DNA of 7,897 nucleotides from a candidate division TA06 bacterium SM23_40 (GTDB lineage Bacteria; LJUI01; SM1-40): NCBI GenBank assembly GCA_001303705.1, contig LJUI01000119.1, positions 1 to 7,897 of the forward strand, read 5' to 3'. Shown piece by piece: positions 1 to 5,061 of this stretch (position 1 is its first letter; each line of letters starts with the position of its first letter). The notes under the pieces were generated by a model. It saw only the letters and a program-made list of their open reading frames with translations, ran no database searches and was not told where the DNA came from. The position numbers and the translations under genes were made by a program.

Positions 1-2
1 GG

Positions 3-1460
3 CTCGCGAGCGAGGCGGTGACCATGTTGGAGATCGAGGCGGACATTATCGAGGCCGCCGTCGACAGGCTGGCCCAGGGGGAGCTACTCGCCGTAGAGCC
101 CCTGTCCAGGGGAGGAGAAGCGGTCTATCTCAGGTCACTCCACACTGCTGAAGTGGGCGCGTCGCGTCGGCTGGCCGGGCTACTCTCGTCAGATGTGCTT
201 CCGATACGGATCGACATACAGCGGGCTATCGAGTGGTTCGAGAGTCGGGAAGAGATCGCCCTTGCCCCTGCACAGCGGGAGGCTGTGGGGAAGGCGATCA
301 CGAGCAAGGTCCTCGTCATAACGGGTGGGCCGGGCACGGGCAAGACCACCCTCATCAATGGCATCATCCAGATACTGGAGAAGAAGGATCGGCGCATCCT
401 CCTCTGCGCTCCGACCGGACGTGCCGCGAAGAGACTGAACGAGGCGACGGGTCGGGAGGCGAAGACGATCCACCGGCTCCTCGAGTTCAGTCCCAAGGCG
501 ATGGAGTTCATGCGCGGTCAGCACAATCCGCTCGACGCGGACATAGTTGTCATAGATGAGGTATCGATGGTCGATGCCGTTCTCTTCTATCACGTGCTCA
601 AGGCGCTGCCGCAACATTGTCAGCTCATTCTCGTCGGCGATGTCGATCAGCTCCCGTCCGTGGGGCCCGGGAGTGTCCTGAGGGAGGTTATCGGCTCCGG
701 GGTCGTGGATGTGGTCAGGCTGACAGAGATATTCCGTCAGGCCAGGGAGAGCCTCATCGTCGTCAATGCACATCGCGTCAACCGGGGTGAGATGCCTCTA
801 TTGAAGGCCGAGGGGCAGGACGATTTCGTCTACATCGAGAGGGAAGAGCCGGACGAGATAGTGGCGCTGATCAAAGATCTCATATCGGAGAGGATACCTG
901 AGCGCATGGGGGTCGATCCTCTTGATGATATTCAGCTGATCACTCCCATGCATCGCGGGCTCCTCGGCGCGAGGAACCTCAATGCTGAGCTGCAGGCCCT
1001 GCTCAATCCGCGCGGTGCATCGATTATGCGGGGCAGCCGGATGTTCCGCGTGGGGGATCGCGTGATGCAGATCCGGAATAACTACTATCTTGAGGTGTAC
1101 AACGGGGATATCGGCCGGATCGTCGATATCGATGACATAGAGAAGATGGTCTCGGTGCGGTATGAGGATCGGGTGGTGAGCTATGAGTATTCTGATCTGG
1201 ATGAGCTCGTTCTCGCCTACGCCTGCTCGATCCACAAGTCGCAGGGGAGCGAGTTCCCGGTCGTCGTCATGCCCCTTCACACACAGCACTACGTGTTGCT
1301 CCAGCGCAACCTGCTCTATACAGGGATCACGCGCGGGCGGCAGACGGTCGTAGTCGTGGGGAGCAAAAGGGCAATCGCCATCGCGGTGAAGAACAGCAAG
1401 ATCAAGACGCGCTTCACGCGGCTGGCCGAGCGACTGACTGCCCTCGCTTCACAAAGTTGA
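3..1460 (+). CDS. recD2: RecD2-type ATP-dependent DNA helicase, 5'-partial
   Basis: This is the C-terminal two thirds of a RecD2/RecD-like superfamily 1B 5'-3' DNA helicase. The frame is open to the left edge, and full-length RecD2 proteins are about 700-800 aa, so the GTG at 18 and the ATG at 24 are probably internal codons. Numbering from codon 18, the visible parts are: the end of the helix-hairpin region (about 1-65); Walker A GGPGTGKT (103-110); Walker B VVIDEVSMVD (177-186); motif III GDVDQLPSVGPG (207-218); the FRQ arginine-finger segment (239-241); the RecD2-typical ITPMHRG segment (308-314); the SH3-like insert; motif V around SIHKSQGSEFP (404-414); and motif VI YTGITRG (434-440). 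All ATPase motifs are intact. RecD2 acts without RecBC in DNA repair and replication-fork maintenance. The gene converges with the nitroreductase gene. The family call is firm; the missing N-terminus cannot be judged. Confidence 0.95.
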   Translation, partial: LASEAVTMLEIEADIIEAAVDRLAQGELLAVEPLSRGGEAVYLRSLHTAEVGASRRLAGLLSSDVLPIRIDIQRAIEWFESREEIALAPAQREAVGKAITSKVLVITGGPGTGKTTLINGIIQILEKKDRRILLCAPTGRAAKRLNEATGREAKTIHRLLEFSPKAMEFMRGQHNPLDADIVVIDEVSMVDAVLFYHVLKALPQHCQLILVGDVDQLPSVGPGSVLREVIGSGVVDVVRLTEIFRQARESLIVVNAHRVNRGEMPLLKAEGQDDFVYIEREEPDEIVALIKDLISERIPERMGVDPLDDIQLITPMHRGLLGARNLNAELQALLNPRGASIMRGSRMFRVGDRVMQIRNNYYLEVYNGDIGRIVDIDDIEKMVSVRYEDRVVSYEYSDLDELVLAYACSIHKSQGSEFPVVVMPLHTQHYVLLQRNLLYTGITRGRQTVVVVGSKRAIAIAVKNSKIKTRFTRLAERLTALASQS

Positions 1461-1550
1461 GTTGTGGTTCTCCTTTCCCTGCCTGCCGGTAGGATACTCT
1501 CTGATTGCTTTCTCGGGCCGAGGGCCCTCTGATTGCGCGGTGTGAGCGAC
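1461..1550. other. Convergent intergenic gap between recD2 and the nitroreductase gene
   Basis: This 90-bp gap separates two convergent stop codons. It holds a short hairpin GGGCC-GAG-GGCCC at about 1515-1527 without a T-tract, and a 10-bp direct repeat CTCTGATTGC (1499-1508 and 1527-1536). The hairpin could help bidirectional termination, but this is weak. No gene is seen. Confidence 0.4.
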
Positions 1551-2060
1551 TTACCAGCGTTCATATCGTACCAGTTCGGAAAGAGGCTTGCGGGTCTTGG
1601 GCCGCCGGCCGTCCGCCGGATAGCCCAATGGTGTGAAGGCGACGGGCTCGACTCCCCGGGGCAGGCCGAGCACCTCGCGTGCCGCCTGAGGATCGAACGC
1701 ACCGATCCAGCATGTGCCGAGCCCTGCGTTGGTCGCTGCAAGGATGAGGTGGTCCATGACGATGGCCACGTCGATGTAACAGCGCATCATGGGTTCGCGG
1801 CTCGCGGCGCAATCTTCAGGGATCCCGCAGGCGCAGATGACGAACGGAGGTTGCACGAACCATTCTCTGTTGTAGATGCGCCGCAGTTCAGCCTCGCGGC
1901 CCGCAGTCGTGATCACGATGAGCTGAAACGGCTGCTCGTTCCCGGCAGTGGGCGCAAGGCGCGCCGCCTCGAGTACCTCCGCGAGCTTCTCTTCTTCTAC
2001 AGGATCGGGTTTGTACGCCCGGATACTGCACCGTTCCCGGACGAGTTCTGGAAACTCCAT
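1551..2060 (-). CDS. Nitroreductase family protein (FMN-dependent)
   Basis: A 169-aa protein of the short nitroreductase type, an FMN-binding, NAD(P)H-dependent oxidoreductase family of the cytoplasm whose natural substrates are often unknown. Visible family features are the N-terminal phosphate-binding segment RCSIRAYKPDPV (10-21), the APTAGNEQPFQ segment (36-46), the helix DHLILAATNAGLGTCWIGAF (103-122), the PLGYPAD segment (144-150) and the C-terminal RKPLSELV (157-164). The ATG at 2060 is supported by an AAGGAGAG ribosome site about 8 nt upstream. The length is normal for the family and nothing is missing. Its upstream region carries two copies of a 31-bp repeat, and no clear promoter could be picked out there. 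The family is certain, the substrate unknown; a role in flavin-dependent redox of quinones, nitro compounds or corrinoid/flavin metabolism cannot be separated here. Confidence 0.92.
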   Translation of the reverse strand: MEFPELVRERCSIRAYKPDPVEEEKLAEVLEAARLAPTAGNEQPFQLIVITTAGREAELRRIYNREWFVQPPFVICACGIPEDCAASREPMMRCYIDVAIVMDHLILAATNAGLGTCWIGAFDPQAAREVLGLPRGVEPVAFTPLGYPADGRRPKTRKPLSELVRYERW

Positions 2061-2099
2061 GGTCTCTCTCCTTCCCCATCACGTCAGTTCTAGTACCCT

Positions 2100-2130
2100 C
2101 CCGGGGACGTTGGTAGGTTCAGAAGGTTAC
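2100..2130 (+). repeat. Intergenic repeat, copy 1
   Basis: A 31-bp unit beginning CCCGGGGACGTTGGTAGGTT and ending AGAAGGTTAC. Its 3' 29 bp recur exactly, inverted, at 2752-2780. Copy 2 starts 44 bp further on. The copy lies 40 bp upstream of the nitroreductase start. There is no coding signal and no transposase nearby. Confidence 0.85.
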
Positions 2131-2143
2131 GGGTGCCTCCCCA

Positions 2144-2174
2144 CCCGGGGACGTTGGTAGGTTCTGTAGGTTAC
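2144..2174 (+). repeat. Intergenic repeat, copy 2
   Basis: A 31-bp direct copy of the unit at 2100-2130 with two substitutions: TTCAGAAGG becomes TTCTGTAGG. It is separated from copy 1 by 13 bp. A degenerate trace of the 5' half (CCCGGGGGACGG, 2180-2191) follows it, suggesting a decayed third unit. Confidence 0.85.
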
Positions 2175-2223
2175 TCCCGCCCGGGGGACGGTGCTTGGCG
2201 ATTGAAGGCTGTTCTGCGCAGTC

Positions 2224-2262
2224 CCCTCACCGCGGCATTCTCAGATAGTGAGGGTTGTTTTT
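2224..2262 (+). terminator. Hairpin plus T-tract, terminator-like on the + strand
   Basis: A 7-bp perfect stem CCCTCAC (2224-2230) / GTGAGGG (2248-2254) with a 17-nt loop, followed by TTGTTTTT (2255-2262). In the + orientation this looks like an intrinsic terminator, but both neighbouring genes are on the - strand. For the cyclophilin-like gene, which ends at 2269, the same stem would lie just downstream but without a U-tract. The long loop makes it modest. Confidence 0.4.
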
Positions 2263-2268
2263 CCGAAT

Positions 2269-2643
2269 CTAGCCTCCGAATGCGATGTGTACCGGCGATC
2301 CGTCGGTCACCGTGCGAAACAGGGTGGCATCGCCCAGTACTTTGCCCACGACATTGACCGGGCTATATGCCCGCGGCCGCTCGTCAGTACTCGATGGGGT
2401 CGGTCCGAAGAAGATACAGAAGGCGCGACCGGCCGGCCAGTACGCGAGCTCGCCCACCTCCACGTCTACCCGGGCCTCCGGTTCCTCTTCTGCGGCCACA
2501 GGAATCTCGAAGTAGATCTCATCGCCCCAGGTAGTAGCGCTGCCCTCGATCGGGAGCGCGCCCCGGATGCGTCCCGCTGTAGGGGTATCGTTGAGTTGAG
2601 CGGGCAGCGTCACCGCTCCAGCCGTGATCGTTATTTCGGTCAT
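2269..2643 (-). CDS. Cyclophilin-like fold protein (TM1367 type)
   Basis: A 124-aa cytoplasmic protein resembling the small bacterial and archaeal family typified by Thermotoga maritima TM1367, which has a cyclophilin-like beta-barrel. Diagnostic is the segment GELAYWPAGRAFCIFFGPTP (64-83), along with the ALPIEGSATTWGDEIYFEIP stretch (29-48) and the C-terminal VVGKVLGDATLFRTV (98-112). These proteins are atypical cyclophilins; prolyl isomerase activity should not be assumed. The ATG at 2643 is chosen although the frame is open to 2832, because the upstream part would read through the promoter (2681-2709) and the inverted repeat (2752-2794), and its translation (Pro/Ser-rich) does not look like family sequence. 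The ribosome site before 2643 is weak. The gene is monocistronic and flanked by repeat copies in opposite orientation. Confidence 0.88.
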   Translation of the reverse strand: MTEITITAGAVTLPAQLNDTPTAGRIRGALPIEGSATTWGDEIYFEIPVAAEEEPEARVDVEVGELAYWPAGRAFCIFFGPTPSSTDERPRAYSPVNVVGKVLGDATLFRTVTDGSPVHIAFGG

Positions 2644-2680
2644 TGTAGGCGTCTCTCGCGGGTCGTTTGATGGGGAAGCT

Positions 2681-2709
2681 ATGATAGATTTGGCCTTGCC
2701 CCCTGTCAA
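2681..2709 (-). promoter_or_regulatory. Sigma70-type promoter of the cyclophilin-like gene
   Basis: On the - strand, TTGACA (2709-2704, full consensus) is followed by a 17-bp spacer and TATCAT (2686-2681, 5 of 6). The expected start is near 2674, giving a leader of about 30 nt before the ATG at 2643. This promoter also argues against the long N-terminal extension. Confidence 0.75.
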
Positions 2710-2751
2710 GCAGAATGTAGGTGTGTGGATGGGTACGCGCACAAGAGGGGC

Positions 2752-2794
2752 GTAACCTTCTGAACCTACCAACGTCCCCGAGAACGTCCCCGAG
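2752..2794 (-). repeat. Intergenic repeat, inverted copy 3 with duplicated 12-bp end
   Basis: Read on the - strand, positions 2780-2752 are identical over 29 bp to 2102-2130. The G-rich end of the unit is duplicated here: the + strand shows a perfect tandem AACGTCCCCGAG at 2771-2782 and 2783-2794. The copy lies upstream of both the cyclophilin-like gene promoter (2681-2709, - strand) and the dUTPase gene promoter region. With copies 1 and 2 it brackets the cyclophilin-like gene as an inverted repeat. Confidence 0.85.
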
Positions 2795-2802
2795 GATTTT
2801 GG

Positions 2803-2832
2803 TGGACTGGGGGGAAGAGGCTGTGGTATCAT
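2803..2832 (+). promoter_or_regulatory. Possible extended -10 promoter for dut-thyX
   Basis: TGGACT (2803-2808) and TATCAT (2827-2832) are 18 bp apart, and the -10 is preceded by TGG, giving an extended -10. A start near 2839 would give a leader of about 46 nt to the dUTPase ATG. The -35 matches at only 4 of 6 positions, so this is tentative. The box lies just beyond the third repeat copy. Confidence 0.45.
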
Positions 2833-2884
2833 CTAATGGGGTTGGTCGGCAGGGTATTGCATCTTCACATGGGGACGTGTGCGT

Positions 2885-3406
2885 ATGGCGGAGATACTGA
2901 CGCGCGAGGAGTTGTGGGGTTATCTGAATGCAGATCCTCCTCTGGTGCAGGGGATGGTCGATCCGGATCTGCAGGTTCAGGTCGACGGAATCGAATTGAC
3001 CGTGAGGCAGGTCGCGAGATTCGCTGATGCCGGCCGGATCGGAGTATCGGAGGATGAGCGTGGGATATCGAGGACGGCTGTGCTCGAATTCGATGAGGAG
3101 GGATGGATACACCTGCCGCAGGGATGTTATAAGGCGCTGTTCAACGAGATCATTGCGGTCCCGAGGGATGTGGTGGCGATCGCGAGGCCGAGATCGACGC
3201 TTCTGAGAAATGGGATGACCGTGCATACCGCCCTCTGGGATTCCGGGTACGTGGGCAGGAGTGAGAGCCTCCTCGTTGTCTATAACCCATATGGTTGCCG
3301 CGTAAGGAAGGACGCCCGCCTGATCCAGCTCGTCTTCTTCAAGTTGAGCAGACCGGTGAGGGTCGGCTATTCGGGACGGTACTCGGGAGAGAACATCGAC
3401 GAATAG
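2885..3406 (+). CDS. dut: dUTP diphosphatase of the dCTP deaminase/dUTPase family
   Basis: A 173-aa protein of the trimeric Dcd/Dut fold. It probably hydrolyses dUTP to dUMP and diphosphate, giving dUMP for thymidylate synthesis and keeping uracil out of DNA. Motifs seen: LPQGCYKALFNE (78-89), AIARPRSTLLRNGMTVHTAL (98-117), WDSGYVGR with the putative catalytic Asp119, VVYNPYG (131-137), ARLIQLVFFKL (144-154) and the C-terminal GYSGRYSGENID (161-172). In E. coli Dcd the catalytic Glu lies two residues before the YN of the strand following the GWxG turn. The matching position here is Val131, so deamination of dCTP is unlikely. ATG 2885 is preferred over GTG 2879 because GGGG at 2871-2874 is about 10 nt away from it; the ribosome site is weak either way. 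thyX follows after 64 bp on the same strand. dCTP deaminase remains the alternative name. Confidence 0.85.
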   Translation: MAEILTREELWGYLNADPPLVQGMVDPDLQVQVDGIELTVRQVARFADAGRIGVSEDERGISRTAVLEFDEEGWIHLPQGCYKALFNEIIAVPRDVVAIARPRSTLLRNGMTVHTALWDSGYVGRSESLLVVYNPYGCRVRKDARLIQLVFFKLSRPVRVGYSGRYSGENIDE

Positions 3407-3470
3407 CTGCCGCACCGTTCCATCGGTAAACTACCCTAAGGCATGGGTGTACCGCATACAGGGAATGATT

Positions 3471-4118
3471 ATGATCGAGGTAGAGCTGATTTCGATTACG
3501 CCGGACGCCGAGAGAGTGATCGAACAGGCAGGTAGAACGGCCTACCTCTCGTTCGACAGGGCGAAGGAAGGAAGCCAGGCCAGGTTCATACGGATGCTGG
3601 TAAAGAGTGGGCACCATTCGGTTCTCGAGCACGCGTACGCATCCTTCCGCATCAGGGGCGGGTCGAGAGCGTTTACGCACCAGCTGGTACGGCATCGACT
3701 CTGCTCGTTCACCCAGCAGTCTCAACGCTATGTGGATGAGCAGAGCTTCTCCTATACCGAACCGGAGTCGATCAGTGCGACCGAGGAAGCACATACCCTC
3801 TTCGTCGACCTAATGGATCGCGCCAAAGATGCCTACTCGAAGCTGCGGCAGCTGGGGATCCGCAACGAAGATGCGAGGTTTGTACTTCCCAATGCGGTCC
3901 AGAGCGAGATCGTGGTGACGGCCAATTTCAGAGAGTGGCGCCACGTCATCGCCCTGCGAGGGCGTGCGGATGCCCAGTGGGAGATACGGAGGACGATCAT
4001 TGAGATTCTGAAGATCCTGAAGGAGCGGGCTCCTACTGTGTTCGAGGATTTTGAGATCGATGGAGGGAGGCAGCTCGTTCTTCACGCAGGGGATGCGGGA
4101 GAGAGAGGCAAGGACTGA
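3471..4118 (+). CDS. thyX: Flavin-dependent thymidylate synthase ThyX
   Basis: ThyX makes dTMP from dUMP using methylene-tetrahydrofolate, FAD and NAD(P)H, and replaces ThyA in many bacteria and archaea. The 215-aa protein carries the diagnostic RHRx7S motif as RHRLCSFTQQSQRY (74-87). It also has the upstream SGHHSVLEHA (46-55), EDARFVLP (133-140) and NFREWRHVIALR (152-163), and the DAQWEIR segment (167-173) of the substrate-binding region. Length and order are normal. GTG 3447 and ATG 3465 are also in frame, but ATG 3471 is chosen because AGGGA (3460-3464) lies 6 nt before it and the protein then opens with the usual short strand MIEVELIS. It lies 64 bp after the dUTPase gene, so the two probably form a dUMP-to-dTMP operon. 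A hairpin overlaps its stop codon. Confidence 0.97.
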   Translation: MIEVELISITPDAERVIEQAGRTAYLSFDRAKEGSQARFIRMLVKSGHHSVLEHAYASFRIRGGSRAFTHQLVRHRLCSFTQQSQRYVDEQSFSYTEPESISATEEAHTLFVDLMDRAKDAYSKLRQLGIRNEDARFVLPNAVQSEIVVTANFREWRHVIALRGRADAQWEIRRTIIEILKILKERAPTVFEDFEIDGGRQLVLHAGDAGERGKD

Positions 4119-4143
4119 CGACGGGGTGTGAGCCCGTCGTCAG
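4115..4143 (+). terminator. Strong hairpin overlapping the thyX stop codon
   Basis: A perfect 11-bp stem CTGACGACGGG (4115-4125) / CCCGTCGTCAG (4133-4143) with a 7-nt loop GTGTGAG. The TGA stop of thyX (4116-4118) lies inside the left arm. No T-tract follows, so it may be a weak or factor-assisted terminator, an mRNA 3'-end stabiliser, or an element separating thyX translation from the methyltransferase gene 17 bp further on. Confidence 0.6.
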
Positions 4144-4159
4144 AGCTGTCTATAGTACT

Positions 4160-4843
4160 ATGATGGAAGATAGGCGTGCAGTTCCGGATTGCCATACGGG
4201 TACCACGCAGGATGAGGGGATTCGTCTGTTTGATGAATCCCCTGTAGCGTATGACGAGTGGTTCGAGCGTAACTGGTGGGCCTACCAGTCGGAGCTCCGC
4301 CTTGTGCGGAGGCTCATCCCCGAGGCGGGATTGGGCCTGGAGATCGGGGTGGGGACGGGGAGATTCGCCATCCCGCTGGGGATCGGGCTCGGGCTGGATC
4401 CTGCATATAATATGGTAGCGATTGCGCGCCGGCGGGGCCTCCAGGCGGTCGCGGGGAGGGGGGAGGAGCTCCCGTTTCCGGATGGCTGTTTCGACTTCGC
4501 GCTCCTCGTCACGGTGATCTGCTTTGTCGCCGATCCCCGACTGCTCCTCGCCGATGTGAGGAGGGTACTGAAGAGGGGAGGCAGGCTCGTCCTTGGATTC
4601 ATAGACCGGGAGAGCGAGCTCGGCGCCTCGTATGAGGCACGCCGTGAGGAATCGAACTTCTGCCGGGCGGCAACGTTCTACTCCGCAGCCGAGGTTAGGG
4701 CAATGGTGGAGGGTGCGAGGTTCGGGGGTGTCGAATTGCACCAGACCCTGTTCGGGAAGCCGTCAGCGATCCGTGGGCTCCAGCCGGCACGGGAGGGGCA
4801 CGGCGAGGGCGCGTTCGTCGTTCTTGCGGCCGGCGCAGAGTGA
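4160..4843 (+). CDS. Class I SAM-dependent methyltransferase
   Basis: A 227-aa protein with the Rossmann-like fold of the UbiE/Methyltransf_11 group. Motif I reads LEIGVGTGRFAIPLG (60-74). The acidic end of beta-2 is LGLDPAYNM (77-85, Asp80 expected to bind the ribose), motif II lies in ELPFPDGCFDFALLVTVICF (103-122), and motif III in VLKRGGRLVLGFIDRE (136-151). The N-terminal FDESPVAYDEWFERNWW (24-40) is typical of methyltransferases acting on small molecules, but the acceptor cannot be told. ATG codons at 4160 and 4163 are the only sensible starts. Neither has a visible Shine-Dalgarno site, and TATAGT lies at 4151-4156, so the message may be leaderless from its own weak promoter or translated by readthrough from thyX. 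No later ATG, GTG or TTG precedes motif I. A functional link to thyX is not evident. Confidence 0.88.
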   Translation: MMEDRRAVPDCHTGTTQDEGIRLFDESPVAYDEWFERNWWAYQSELRLVRRLIPEAGLGLEIGVGTGRFAIPLGIGLGLDPAYNMVAIARRRGLQAVAGRGEELPFPDGCFDFALLVTVICFVADPRLLLADVRRVLKRGGRLVLGFIDRESELGASYEARREESNFCRAATFYSAAEVRAMVEGARFGGVELHQTLFGKPSAIRGLQPAREGHGEGAFVVLAAGAE

Positions 4844-5037
4844 TATCGACCGTTGCTGCGGTCCCCGGCAGGAGGATCGAGCAGTATCTCGCGTGCAGAT
4901 CGCCTGCATCTGAATGGAGAACTCGAGTGTCTGGCCCGCACCGGTCGGTCGCGTCCCTGCAGTCTTGTGCTCAGGGGATTCGCGCGCGGGGCTCAGGCAC
5001 GTATGCACGAGGGAAGACGCAGGGGGAGAGGTGAGGA
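4844..5037 (+). other. Intergenic stretch before the C25-like gene; no clear promoter
   Basis: No gene is credible here; overlapping short frames have the Arg/Gly/Ser-rich composition of noise. Two small stems without T-tracts are seen: GACCG/CGGTC (4848-4852 and 4859-4863), five bases after the methyltransferase stop, and CAGAT/ATCTG (4896-4900 and 4908-4912). No TTGACA/TATAAT pair was found, unlike the region before the second paralogue. The gene at 5062 may therefore depend on readthrough or on a non-sigma70 promoter. Confidence 0.4.
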
Positions 5038-5056
5038 CTCTCCGAAAGGAGGAAGG
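5025..5056 (+). promoter_or_regulatory. Strong ribosome-binding site with two mutually exclusive hairpins
   Basis: AAAGGAGG (5045-5052) is a full anti-Shine-Dalgarno match 9 nt before ATG 5062. The preceding CTCTCC (5038-5043) can pair either with GGAGAG upstream (5025-5030, 6 bp, 7-nt loop) or with the ribosome site itself. In the second case TCTCC (5039-5043) pairs with GGAGG (5048-5052, one G-U) around a GAAA tetraloop. The pairings are seen in the sequence; a regulatory role is inference. Confidence 0.55.
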
Positions 5057-5061
5057 TCATA

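Noticed and set aside
1533-2093. A 186-codon + strand ORF opposite the nitroreductase gene
   Set aside because: It is a shadow of the nitroreductase gene, which has all family motifs and a ribosome site on the - strand.
2100-2191. CRISPR-like array
   Set aside because: Only two good repeat copies with a 13-bp spacer, a third copy inverted hundreds of bases away, and no cas genes.
2100-2794. A classical insertion sequence with terminal inverted repeats
   Set aside because: The enclosed gene is a cyclophilin-fold protein, not a transposase; the direct second copy and the absence of target-site duplications do not fit. It is kept only as a repeat finding.
2644-2832. A 63-residue N-terminal extension of the cyclophilin-like protein
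   Set aside because: It would translate through a good -35/-10 promoter and an intergenic repeat, and TM1367-type proteins are about 120-130 aa.
2519-3415. A 298-codon open frame on the - strand across dut and part of the cyclophilin-like gene
   Set aside because: It overlaps two well-supported genes, crosses a promoter and a repeat, and has no family resemblance.
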